Shown one piece after another: positions 54,864 to 63,442 of a stretch of 64,000 nt of DNA. The number at the start of each line of letters is the position of its first letter. Position 1 is the first letter of the stretch. The position numbers were made by a program, and so were the translations under genes. Source of the DNA: Nostoc foliaceum FACHB-393 (GTDB lineage Bacteria; Cyanobacteriota; Cyanobacteriia; Cyanobacteriales; Nostocaceae); contig NZ_JACJTD010000013.1 of the NCBI RefSeq assembly GCF_014698505.1, positions 62,001 to 126,000 on the forward strand. The letters run 5' to 3'. The notes beneath the pieces are model-generated. The model made no database searches. It saw only the letters and a program-made list of their open reading frames with translations, and had not been told where the DNA came from.

Positions 54864-55073
54864 TTGATAAATGTCACGTAGCTCGATATACGCTTAGGAG
54901 ATATGCAGCAGTAGCAAAAGTTAAAACTTTTTTCTAATATCTCCTACCTTAAACTTTTCAAAATTTTAGCCAGTACAGCAATCCTATCTAGGCTGTGAAC
55001 AAAAATTATAGCCTGTTCATATCCTATTTAGGAATGCCATATATCTTATTCCTTTCACTTCAGAGGTGTGTAA

Positions 55074-55379
55074 ATGAGTCAGTCTACTCCTGAGGCAACT
55101 AAAAAGCAGTCTTATACCGCAGAAGAAATTCAAGCGTGGCTAGTATCTCATATTGCAGAGCAGCTAGGAGTTGAACCCAAGGATATAGATGTTAGTCAGC
55201 CTTTAGACAGCTACGGTTTAGAGTCAGCGCAGGCAATGTTTCTTGTTAGCAAAGCGGAGAAGTTGTTTGGTTTTGAACTATCTCCAATCTTATTGTGGCA
55301 TTACCCCACTATTGAAACGCTATCCCAGCGTTTAGCCGAAGAATCTAAAGCTTCGCAATCAGAGATTTTTGAGATTTGA
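55074..55379 (+). CDS. Stand-alone acyl carrier protein
   Basis: A 101-residue ACP. The phosphopantetheine serine is S51 in [11 protein letters not shown], and the helix II/III segment [20 protein letters not shown] is typical of PKS/NRPS carrier domains. A GAGGTG stretch is 8 bases before the ATG at 55074. It probably carries the chain, or a starter, for the diiron enzyme, the acyltransferase or the synthase; an ACP beside a CylC-type enzyme is a known arrangement for acting on tethered fatty acids. It is not the housekeeping AcpP by sequence. Confidence 0.9.
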   Translation: MSQSTPEATKKQSYTAEEIQAWLVSHIAEQLGVEPKDIDVSQPLDSYGLESAQAMFLVSKAEKLFGFELSPILLWHYPTIETLSQRLAEESKASQSEIFEI

Positions 55380-55561
55380 ACAACAAAGCTGTTATTGAAT
55401 AGTTCGCAACACAAGATTTTGATAGTTTGAAACTATGAATATATCCAGGTTTTTAGCAAGGCTTAATCAAAAGATTTTGCAGGTTATCGAACAATAATTA
55501 CAACCTAAATCAAGAACTAAGCTTGCAAATAATCAGTCATTAGAGGGAACCAAAAGTAAAT

Positions 55562-56890
55562 ATGATTTACAACAGAAAGCTGGGACACCTTGAGCAAGCT
55601 ATGGAAATCTTAAATAGCCGTGCTAAAACCTGGAACATAGTAACTATTAGTCGCATCAAGGGCTATATCTGTGAAGAAACTCTGACACAGGCTTTAGACG
55701 TGATTCAATGTCGCCACCCTCGTCTAAATTCTCGAATTGTCAGATATAATAATAGTCTGATCTTTCAAAGTCAAAAAACAGCAACTATTGCCTTACGCGT
55801 TGTCAAAAAGTTAGACAATGAGCAGTGGCAAGAAGTAGTTGATGAAGAAATGAACAACGGAATTGATAGTAGCAAAGGTTTGCTGCGAGTTGTTCTTGTT
55901 CATCTCTTGGGTCATGAACATATAAGTTATCTAATTACAACAATACACCATGCGATCGCAGATGGTTTATCATCCATCCAACTTCACTCAGAAATATTGA
56001 CTTGTTGTCAAAAAATTGTGTCCGGTGAACCAATTAATCCATTTGTTAGCTTAACTCCACTTCCAGCCATCGAAGAACTAATGCCCCAATGGACTAAGGG
56101 ATTCAGGGGTAGGATAAATAGCATGATCTTTTTATTGCAGCTTGGGTTGCAAAAAATCTGGAATCGGCCAAAAACATTAGGTTTTGAAAAGTACGTATCC
56201 ATTGCAAAGCGTAGTTGCAATATTATTCACAGACAACTTGACCAAGACCTAACCCAAAAGTTTGTAAATCATTGTCGGCAAGAAAATACAACAGTGCATA
56301 GTGCTTTGTGTGCTGTGCTGATGTTTACAATAGGGACAAAAATAATTAAAGGTAATAGAAAAAAAGTACGAGTTAACTGCCTATCATATTTTGATTTGAG
56401 GAGACATCTGGAACCAAAAATCAGTGATGATCAGATGGCTGTATTAGCCTCCTCTATTATGGCATTTCATACTATAGGGAGAAACACTTCTTTTTGGAAA
56501 TTAGCCCGTGAGGTGAAACAAAAACTTGAAGTTAGTAAAAAATCCGGTGATCTCTTTAAAATGATTTTGATTGCCAAGCATCTCATAGATTTTTGTTTTA
56601 TTTATCCCAAGCAAGTAGCTGCCACAGTATCTGTTTCTAATGTTGGTAAAGTAAATATTCCCAAACATTACGGTGAATTTGAACTAGAAGAAATTAGTTT
56701 CGCTGGTTCCCATGCTTTGTATGCAGGTGTTTTTGTTATCCATGCATCAAATTTTCAAGGAAAAATGCTGTTAAATTTTGTTTTTTCTCAACCTTCAATT
56801 AGTCCAAATACTATGGAGCTTCTTGTGAACAATGTTATGTCTTATATTCATGAAATTTGCAATTTGGATTTAAACTCTTCTTTAACGTAA
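55562..56890 (+). CDS. Condensation/PapA5-type acyltransferase
   Basis: A 442-residue member of the CoA-dependent acyltransferase/condensation superfamily. The catalytic motif HHAIADG is at residues 129-135 (H130, D134). The C-terminal structural DFGWG motif of NRPS condensation domains is missing and the body matches the PapA5/wax-ester-synthase type, in which a hydroxyl or amine attacks an ACP-bound chain. Since no thioesterase or reductase domain is present in the synthase, this is a good candidate for product release by esterification or amidation. ATG start at 55562. It precedes the TubC-like fusion gene by 74 bases in the same direction. Confidence 0.82.
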   Translation: MIYNRKLGHLEQAMEILNSRAKTWNIVTISRIKGYICEETLTQALDVIQCRHPRLNSRIVRYNNSLIFQSQKTATIALRVVKKLDNEQWQEVVDEEMNNGIDSSKGLLRVVLVHLLGHEHISYLITTIHHAIADGLSSIQLHSEILTCCQKIVSGEPINPFVSLTPLPAIEELMPQWTKGFRGRINSMIFLLQLGLQKIWNRPKTLGFEKYVSIAKRSCNIIHRQLDQDLTQKFVNHCRQENTTVHSALCAVLMFTIGTKIIKGNRKKVRVNCLSYFDLRRHLEPKISDDQMAVLASSIMAFHTIGRNTSFWKLAREVKQKLEVSKKSGDLFKMILIAKHLIDFCFIYPKQVAATVSVSNVGKVNIPKHYGEFELEEISFAGSHALYAGVFVIHASNFQGKMLLNFVFSQPSISPNTMELLVNNVMSYIHEICNLDLNSSLT

Positions 56891-56964
56891 AAATAGGCAT
56901 ATTTATTGCTCATTTGATATTCTGAAAAATCAATATTTTGAAACAATTAGGAGATTTTGAAACT

Positions 56965-58842
56965 ATGAACGCATCAGAAATTATAGCAAACCTTACTCAA
57001 CAGGGTGTTCATTTGTGGGTTGATAACGACAAATTAAAGATTCGCTCACCCAAAGGCATAATCACATTAGAAATGCAAGCAGAAATAGTTGCTTGCAAAG
57101 CGGAGATTGTGGCATTTTTGCACGAGATGGATGTCGCTACTGATTTAGAGTCTGTCCCTTTAAGTCAAGGACTCAATTTACAGACTATTGGTCGTCTAAT
57201 TGGGGGATTTTCAGAGCAATCAGCTGTAGAGTATAAGCCGCCAATTATCGATCCTAAAGTTATGGCTCAAAAGCTGATAGTTACATTTAAACCTTTGCCT
57301 AATAGCTACAAAAATCAAGAGATTCGGAAATTTCGCCAAGAATTGGAAGTTAAGTTGAGAGATTATGGGGTCAAAGTTTTATCTTGGGAGGAAGCGATCG
57401 CAGAATTCAACTATGACTTAACAATTCCGATAATTAACAAAAATAAAAAATTCAAATTTAAAGGAGTTAAATCAGAAGTTAATGCAATTATTGATGTAGA
57501 AATACCTCCCTCTATTCTAAGAAAACTTGGTATTTTTACAGCAGAGCTTCTCTATCAATTTTATTCTAAATTTGTTTTAAATGGTCGAAAAATACCTGTT
57601 ATAAAAATGGCTCGATTGAGCAGTTGGGCTGAGGATCATGCAGCTAAGTACGTTGACAATCCTAGTAAAACCCAAGTAATTGTACTTACTGAAATAGACC
57701 ATGACTTTATCAACCCTTTGATTCCGTATAAACAAAAAATCAATATTGGCTTAAACACTTTAATCAGAACGTTCTCAGAAATTGTTATTGGAGTATCATC
57801 TGATAAAATTTCTATATTAAACATGAATCTTTCAGACTCTATTTTCTCCAAAAATGAGATAGAACGGTTTGTTCTGAAATCACTAATTCCTAAAGTTTTT
57901 GTGCCGATTGCTCCACTTTTATTGAGTAGATTTGAGATAGGACAGTATAATCCGCAAGAATCTAGCTATGCTGCAAAATTAGTGAAATTGGGGCAGGAAT
58001 TGGCATCCACAGGCTTATTCCCTCCTGGCTTTAAGTTGGATGAAGTGATTAAAAGAAAATCCCATAGAGATATTGTCAGCGTCATCATAAATGGTAGAAC
58101 AGGTGTCTCTTATGGTTTTGTTGCTTATGTTGAACCTCCACAATATTTTGGAGATATAGAAGTAACTAAAAATGAGTGGGAAGGTCTATTACCTGTTAAA
58201 GGATTTAGTAGTAACGAACTTCGTCAAAATGAAAAAGGTAGACGCTATGCCAAAATCAAAATCCTAGAAAAGTATGTATTTAGGCAAATACCAGATATTT
58301 GGCTTGTAAGTTCTCGTTCAGGGTCAAATAAAACAGACTTGAATATCGCTGACGATATTATCAGAATTGGTTTGAAAGAAAAGCTATATCTGCAACTACC
58401 TAAAGTGATTCGTTCGGAATTAGCAGATATGAAACCTTCTTATGATATTTATGTCATGCTTGCGATTAGCCTTTCTGCGGCTTTATATACACCAGAATTA
58501 ATTAAAGATGGTGCGCCAATTGTTCATTTCCACGGCTACCCAGCATTTGATTGGTTTAAACCAAATGAATACTGTGTTGGGGTAAATAATCCTTCAGTAC
58601 CTTGTGGAACCTATGAATCTGGTGTATTCAACTTTCTAGGTATTTCTAGTTTGGCTGAACAACAAGCAAGAAACATATCTCTAGTTAGTTTGATAGAACC
58701 AGATCATGGGACAAATTTTATAGCTAATGACTTGGATTATCTAGTCGAAAGATTGAAAGCCGGGTGTACAGATGGACAAGTTGAACTAGGTGGAAAACAT
58801 TTCGCTTCTCTGAAATCGAAGCTAGAAGAATGCAAAATCTAA
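56965..58842 (+). CDS. Unknown protein with N-terminal TubC-like docking domain
   Basis: A 625-residue protein. Residues 1-55 (ASEIIANLTQQGVHLWV, then KIRSPKGIITLEM) match the TubC N-terminal docking domain, normally found on NRPS/PKS subunits, so this protein probably docks onto another enzyme of the pathway. The remaining 570 residues fit no family that I know. Visible features: a region 90-280 with mixed helix/strand, a segment SVIINGRTGVSYGFVAYVEP, and near the end IVHFHGYPAFDW (H521, H523), EYCVGVNNPSVPCGTY and SLIEPDHG. The paired His and Cys suggest a metal site. The ATG at 56965 has AGGAG 11 bases upstream; a TTG at 56938 is a less likely start. AT-rich codon use. Confidence 0.7.
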   Translation: MNASEIIANLTQQGVHLWVDNDKLKIRSPKGIITLEMQAEIVACKAEIVAFLHEMDVATDLESVPLSQGLNLQTIGRLIGGFSEQSAVEYKPPIIDPKVMAQKLIVTFKPLPNSYKNQEIRKFRQELEVKLRDYGVKVLSWEEAIAEFNYDLTIPIINKNKKFKFKGVKSEVNAIIDVEIPPSILRKLGIFTAELLYQFYSKFVLNGRKIPVIKMARLSSWAEDHAAKYVDNPSKTQVIVLTEIDHDFINPLIPYKQKINIGLNTLIRTFSEIVIGVSSDKISILNMNLSDSIFSKNEIERFVLKSLIPKVFVPIAPLLLSRFEIGQYNPQESSYAAKLVKLGQELASTGLFPPGFKLDEVIKRKSHRDIVSVIINGRTGVSYGFVAYVEPPQYFGDIEVTKNEWEGLLPVKGFSSNELRQNEKGRRYAKIKILEKYVFRQIPDIWLVSSRSGSNKTDLNIADDIIRIGLKEKLYLQLPKVIRSELADMKPSYDIYVMLAISLSAALYTPELIKDGAPIVHFHGYPAFDWFKPNEYCVGVNNPSVPCGTYESGVFNFLGISSLAEQQARNISLVSLIEPDHGTNFIANDLDYLVERLKAGCTDGQVELGGKHFASLKSKLEECKI

Positions 58843-59000
58843 ATTTGTGAAAGAGGCTTTTAATTCTCACTGTTTAACCAAGAATTGGAAAGCATGATTC
58901 TCTTTGCTGCGGAACACGTGCGCGTAGCAAGCTTTAAGAGTAGGGCATGAGACAGCAAAGCTGAAGCATCTAATCACTAATAAGCTTAGGTCATTCGCAT

Positions 59001-59032
59001 AAAAATGCTAGAAATAACGCTCTAGCATTTTT
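59001..59032 (+). terminator. Rho-independent terminator after the TubC-like gene
   Basis: AAAAATGCTAGA and TCTAGCATTTTT form a perfect 12-bp stem with an 8-base loop. It ends a transcript 159 bases after the stop at 58842 and separates the biosynthetic genes from the sugar/export genes. The 58843-59252 gap holds otherwise only a diverged GTGCGCGTAGCAAGC repeat near 58918 and site D. Confidence 0.75.
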
Positions 59033-59082
59033 ATACGGATGACTTTTTGATTTTTACAAAAAATTACTCAAGTATTGATCAA

Positions 59083-59120
59083 GTTGCGTATGAGTTGCAT
59101 TTGAGTTGCAATTGAGTATC
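59083..59120 (+). promoter_or_regulatory. 11-bp-period direct repeats, site D
   Basis: Three consecutive units, GTTGCGTATGA, GTTGCATTTGA and GTTGCAATTGA, then GTATC, 133 bases upstream of the epimerase start. The strongest of the four sites. The last 27 bases match site A at 25 positions. Confidence 0.65.
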
Positions 59121-59252
59121 TTGCTGTCATAATATGCTTATAAATCACAAGCGAATGAGATTTATAGGTAGTATTAAAACCACTTTGACTATATGTAATA
59201 AGTGGATAAAACACCTGAATTTGTACCAATAGTACAGTGGTAGATTAAATCT

Positions 59253-60263
59253 GTGAACATCGAAAACCAAACTCTTCTCATCACAGAAATTAATGGATTT
59301 ATCGGCTTGCGTTTTGCTGAGTTAGCTATAGCAAAGGGAATGAAAGTCCGTGGACTGCAAAATTCCCCAGATAAAGCTAAAAAAGCGCAAAAACTCGGTG
59401 TTGAGGTGATTGTTGGTAGTGTTATTAATCCAGCTACTGCCCAAATGGCTTGTCAGGGAGTAGATGTTGTTGCACATACGGCTGAACTAGCTAAAGAAGG
59501 TGGGTCAATTGACCATTTTCGTGAGGTAAATGTTAGGGGCACTGTCAATATAGCTAAAGCTGCTAAGAATGCTGGTGTCAAAAACTTTGTGCATCTTTCG
59601 AGTGGTATGGTCTATGGTTTCAACTATTGCGATCGCATCACAGAATCTGGGCCGTTGTCTGGCGAAAATAATCCTTACTGTCAGACAAAAATAGAAGCTG
59701 AAGAAGCAATATTACAACTAAATTCCCCGCCAGATTTTGGCATCATTATCATTAGAGCAGGTGATGTTTATGGTCCAGGAAGTATTCCCTGGATAGTCCG
59801 ACCCATTCTGATGATGCGCCAAAAAGAATTTGTCTATGCCAACGATGGGAGGGGAGTTATCAATCATGTATACGTAGATAACTTGATTGATGCTATCTTT
59901 TTGGCGATTGAAAAAGAAACCTACGGTGAAATATTTAATATCACTGATGGACAAGAAACATCTTGGAAAGAATATTTTACTCATTTGGTAGACATAGCAG
60001 GTGTACCTACACCTAATTCTCTGCCAAAAGATGAACTTAAACTTCTGATAAAACTACGTTCTCAAGGACAGAAACTATTTGGCAAGAAAGCCGATATTCT
60101 GCCAGAATCTATAGATTTCATCACTCGTCCCTATGCTTATTCTATTGCTAAAGCAGAAACAATTTTGGATTATAAACCAAAAATTGGTTTGCAAGAGGGG
60201 ATGCAGCGCATACAGGAATGGCTGAGAAAAACAGACATCCAAAAGATAATTGAATCACCGTAG
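59253..60263 (+). CDS. NAD(P)-dependent epimerase/dehydratase-like protein
   Basis: A 336-residue extended SDR. Catalytic Tyr142-x3-Lys146 (PYCQTKIEAEE) and Ser in HLSSGMVYG are present, as in sugar epimerases and 3-beta-hydroxysteroid dehydrogenases. The nucleotide motif is unusual: TEINGFIG at residues 11-18, where TGxxGxxG is expected, so the first Gly is Glu. The later sequence (VRGTVNIAKAAK) is normal. It starts with GTG at 59253. It may supply a modified sugar or adjust the carbonyl of the lipid; its position before a glycosyltransferase suggests the sugar. It follows the terminator and starts the second transcript of the cluster. Confidence 0.82.
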   Translation: MNIENQTLLITEINGFIGLRFAELAIAKGMKVRGLQNSPDKAKKAQKLGVEVIVGSVINPATAQMACQGVDVVAHTAELAKEGGSIDHFREVNVRGTVNIAKAAKNAGVKNFVHLSSGMVYGFNYCDRITESGPLSGENNPYCQTKIEAEEAILQLNSPPDFGIIIIRAGDVYGPGSIPWIVRPILMMRQKEFVYANDGRGVINHVYVDNLIDAIFLAIEKETYGEIFNITDGQETSWKEYFTHLVDIAGVPTPNSLPKDELKLLIKLRSQGQKLFGKKADILPESIDFITRPYAYSIAKAETILDYKPKIGLQEGMQRIQEWLRKTDIQKIIESP

Positions 60264-60283
60264 TTGATTTAGAAAGTTTTCAT

Positions 60284-60441
60284 ACCAAGTGTTAAAGTAT
60301 CATCCATAGAAATCAAGTGTTAGACCATCATCCATAAATATCAAGTGTTAGACCATCATCTATAGATATCAAGTGTTAAACCATCATCCATAAATATCAA
60401 TTGTTAAACCATTATCCATAGATATCAAGTGTTTGACCATG
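60284..60441 (+). repeat. 28-bp tandem repeats up to the glycosyltransferase start
   Basis: Five full units and one partial unit (60284, 60312, 60340, 60368, 60396 and 60424) of the type ATCAAGTGTTAGACCATCAT followed by CCATAAAT. They are contiguous without spacers, so not a CRISPR array. The last partial unit contains the start ATG at 60439, so the repeat directly abuts the coding region and replaces any ordinary ribosome site. Confidence 0.9.
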
Positions 60442-61722
60442 AATAAACAACCTCTTCGTATTGCGATTTTTACAGCATTATATGCTCCGTTCATGTCGGG
60501 GGTTTCTATGGGAGTACACCAGCGGGTTCGCTGGTTGCTACAGCAGGGACATGAAGTCTTTCTGATCCATCCTGAAGTCAATGAGCTATACCCCAAAGAA
60601 GTTCGCGATCGCCCCATGTTAAGGCTGGAGGAAGTTCAATCTTTCTCCAACTTTTCCTCTTATGCTTACCCAACTAAACCACTGATATTCTACAAGGTTC
60701 ATCCCGAACCATTGCATCATCGGCATTGGAGTGATACCCAGTTGCTCTTAAATTTTCAACCTGACATTATTGTGGTTGAAGAAGCGCCAGAAATGATCGG
60801 TTACTACTCACTTTTTTTGCAAGGTTATGGTCGCCCCATTGGTACCGAATATGCAAAGCGAACAGGTACCCCAATAATATCTATATTCCATACCGATATC
60901 GTTGCTTATATTCGATATTACATAGGAGACTGGTTCTTCAGATTTATTCGTCCTATGATTCCCGCTCTAATTAAGCAATTTAGTGAGGCTTATGACGTTA
61001 ATTACTTTTCTTCCCAAGAACAACTCACTAAGTACAAACTGATGACAGCCCAGCGTGCAGAATATCTCTCTTATCAAGGCGTTGATTGCGAAAAATTTCA
61101 TCCCCAAAACATTTGTTATGACCCTATTCCTGGCGATCAACGACCCACTCTGTTGTTTGTCGGACGCATTAGTGCGGAAAAGAATATCAAGCAACTCTTG
61201 GATGCATTTGTGCACATTGCTGCCAAAATTCCTGATGTTCATCTAGTGATTGTTGGTAGCGGTCCCCAAGATAAGGAGATCCGTCGGCGTGCCCAGAAGT
61301 TTGAATCTGGTATTACGATTTGGGGCGAGTCCCACGGCACAGAACTTTTGGGTTGGTTTGCACGAGCAGATGTATTTGTCAATCCCTCCGTCACCGAAAA
61401 CTTTTGCACCACGACTAACGAAGCACTGGCTTCTGGAACCCCTGTAGTTGCAGCCCTTGCGCCTTCAACTTCAGAGCAGATATTCTCTGGTCGTAACGGC
61501 TTCCTAGCTGAACCCAACAACCCCAAAGATTTCGCTATGAAGGTGATTGCGATTTTAGAAAATCCGGCTCTCAAAGAAGAAATGTCTCGACAGGCTCGCC
61601 TCTACATACAAAAATTTGATTGGTTGGTATGTATGGAAAAATTTGAAAATAAACTCTACCAACACGTTGGAGTCTCAAAGCACCTAGAGGTAAAAACTGC
61701 TGGTTCAGTAGTTAGCAGATAG
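60439..61722 (+). CDS. GT4-family glycosyltransferase
   Basis: A 427-residue GT-B glycosyltransferase similar to SqdX/MgdA-like GT4 enzymes. The N-terminal half carries SMGVHQRVRWLLQQGHEVFLI; the C-terminal half has the nucleotide-binding FVGRISAEKNIKQLLDAF and the E-x7-E motif in FVNPSVTENFCTTTNEALAS. It probably transfers a sugar from a nucleotide donor to the lipid product, as HglT does for heterocyst glycolipids, though it is not HglT by obvious sequence. Start is at ATG 60439 inside a tandem repeat; a TTG at 60433 is possible. Followed by an exporter gene 64 bases downstream. Confidence 0.88.
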   Translation: MNKQPLRIAIFTALYAPFMSGVSMGVHQRVRWLLQQGHEVFLIHPEVNELYPKEVRDRPMLRLEEVQSFSNFSSYAYPTKPLIFYKVHPEPLHHRHWSDTQLLLNFQPDIIVVEEAPEMIGYYSLFLQGYGRPIGTEYAKRTGTPIISIFHTDIVAYIRYYIGDWFFRFIRPMIPALIKQFSEAYDVNYFSSQEQLTKYKLMTAQRAEYLSYQGVDCEKFHPQNICYDPIPGDQRPTLLFVGRISAEKNIKQLLDAFVHIAAKIPDVHLVIVGSGPQDKEIRRRAQKFESGITIWGESHGTELLGWFARADVFVNPSVTENFCTTTNEALASGTPVVAALAPSTSEQIFSGRNGFLAEPNNPKDFAMKVIAILENPALKEEMSRQARLYIQKFDWLVCMEKFENKLYQHVGVSKHLEVKTAGSVVSR

Positions 61723-61786
61723 TCAAATAATGACAAGTAGCTAGCTAATGTGCCCGGAATACTGTGGGTTGTTAATCAATTACGTT

Positions 61787-63442
61787 ATGAACTTAATCCG
61801 CCTGCTATTACGTACTTCTTCTCTTCACCTCTATTTTGCAATTTTAGCTGGTATTCTCAGCGGTGGTACTGCCGCTGGTCTAATTGCCCTAATTAATACG
61901 ACCTTGAGTCAAAATCAGCCATCAAAAAGTATACTAATTTGGAGTTTTGTCTGTCTTTGCTTATTGCGATTAATTGCTAATTTTACTTCTCAAGTTTTGT
62001 TGATCCAGCTTTCACAAAAAGCTATTCTTAACCTGCGAATACTTTTAACTCGTCGTATTCTTGCCTCGCCCTTACGTCACTTAGAGCAAATCGGTGCTCA
62101 TGCTCTTTTAGCCGTTCTTACTGAAGATATTCAAACAATCTCTAACACAGTTATTACTGTTCCTTTTGTATGCATTAACATTGCTATTGTGATTGCCTGC
62201 CTGATTTATCTAAGCTGGTTATCTAAAATTGTCTTCCTTATAGGTATTAGCTTTATGTTCTTGGGAATATTCAGCTATTCACTACCAATGAAGAAAGCTA
62301 TGTCCTTTCTAAAATTGGCTCGTGAGCAGGAAGATAGATTGTTTAAGCATTTCCGTACCGTAACTCAAGGTACAAAGGAACTCAAGCTGCATCGTCGGCG
62401 ACGCCAAGCATTTCTCTCTGAAGACTTTCATACCACTGCTTTATCATCCCGCCGTCATAATGTTGTGGGTATGAGTATCTTTGCTGCTGCTGCTAGTTGG
62501 GGACAAATTCTATTTTTTGTTGCTATCGGGTTACTTTTATTCATCATACCTACTATCAATAAAATTTCTCCTGCAATTCTATCTGCTTATGCTCTAACTA
62601 TCATCTACTTAATATCTCCTTTAGAGTACATTATGAGTATGATGCCTAGCATAACTAGAGCCTTAGTTGCTTTAAAAAAAGTCGATTCTTTAGGGCTTTC
62701 ATTAGCAAATTACTCAAACGATATTGGTTACAATGTTTCGCTGGCATCAGAAAAATATTGGAACTGCCTAGAACTGGTAAATGTAACCCACACCTATTAT
62801 CAGGAGCGAGAAGAAAGCAACTTTATCCTTGGGCCTATTAACTTGAAATTCCATCCAGGAGAAATTGTTTTTATAGTAGGAGGTAACGGTAGTGGTAAGT
62901 CTACACTCGCTAAATTAATTACTGGGCTTTACATTCCTGAAACAGGAAACATTTGTTTAGATGACAAGCTCATCGATAATCATAATTTAGAGTGGTATCG
63001 CCAGCAGTTTTCTGTAGTCTTTTCCGATTTTTATCTTTTTGATCGCTTCCTGGGTTTGGATAGTGGCGATTTGGATATTCAGACTCGAAAGTACCTTGTT
63101 CAATTGCAACTAGACCATAAAGTTAAGGTCAATAATGGAGTGCTTTCTACCACCGACCTTTCTCAAGGACAACGTAAGCGCCTTGCTTTAGTTACTGCCT
63201 ATTTAGAAGACCGTCCTATCTATATGTTTGATGAGTGGGCATCAGATCAAGATCCTGTCTTCAAGGAAATTTTCTATACTCAACTTCTAGCAGAACTAAA
63301 GAATAGAGGGAAAACTGTATTGGTTATCAGTCATGACGACCAATATTTTTACCTAGCAGATCGGATTGTCAAGCTGGAATACGGCCAAGTTAAAACTGAA
63401 CATTTGAACATTGGAAAGGAGCAAAGCAATGTTTGTGAATAA
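61787..63442 (+). CDS. Cyclic-peptide-export-type ABC transporter
   Basis: A 551-residue half-transporter with fused membrane and ATPase domains. About six helices lie in residues 10-295 (for example LYFAILAGILSGGTAAGLIA, and ILFFVAIGLLLFIIP). The ATPase has Walker A VGGNGSGKSTLAK, signature DLSQGQRKRLAL and Walker B PIYMFDEWASDQDP. The D-x-W-A-S-D-Q loop and overall length match the SyrD/PvdE type called cyclic peptide export ABC transporters. It probably exports the pathway product or a peptide part of it. The ATG at 61787 (MNLIRLLLRTSS) is preferred over one at 61748. Its end overlaps the next gene by 14 bases. Confidence 0.85.
   Translation: MNLIRLLLRTSSLHLYFAILAGILSGGTAAGLIALINTTLSQNQPSKSILIWSFVCLCLLRLIANFTSQVLLIQLSQKAILNLRILLTRRILASPLRHLEQIGAHALLAVLTEDIQTISNTVITVPFVCINIAIVIACLIYLSWLSKIVFLIGISFMFLGIFSYSLPMKKAMSFLKLAREQEDRLFKHFRTVTQGTKELKLHRRRRQAFLSEDFHTTALSSRRHNVVGMSIFAAAASWGQILFFVAIGLLLFIIPTINKISPAILSAYALTIIYLISPLEYIMSMMPSITRALVALKKVDSLGLSLANYSNDIGYNVSLASEKYWNCLELVNVTHTYYQEREESNFILGPINLKFHPGEIVFIVGGNGSGKSTLAKLITGLYIPETGNICLDDKLIDNHNLEWYRQQFSVVFSDFYLFDRFLGLDSGDLDIQTRKYLVQLQLDHKVKVNNGVLSTTDLSQGQRKRLALVTAYLEDRPIYMFDEWASDQDPVFKEIFYTQLLAELKNRGKTVLVISHDDQYFYLADRIVKLEYGQVKTEHLNIGKEQSNVCE

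Noticed and set aside
60284..60441. CRISPR array
   Set aside because: The 28-bp units are directly joined with no spacers between them, and no cas genes are near.
60384..60617. Minus-strand frame overlapping the repeat and the glycosyltransferase start
   Set aside because: It is a shadow of the glycosyltransferase frame and the tandem repeat.
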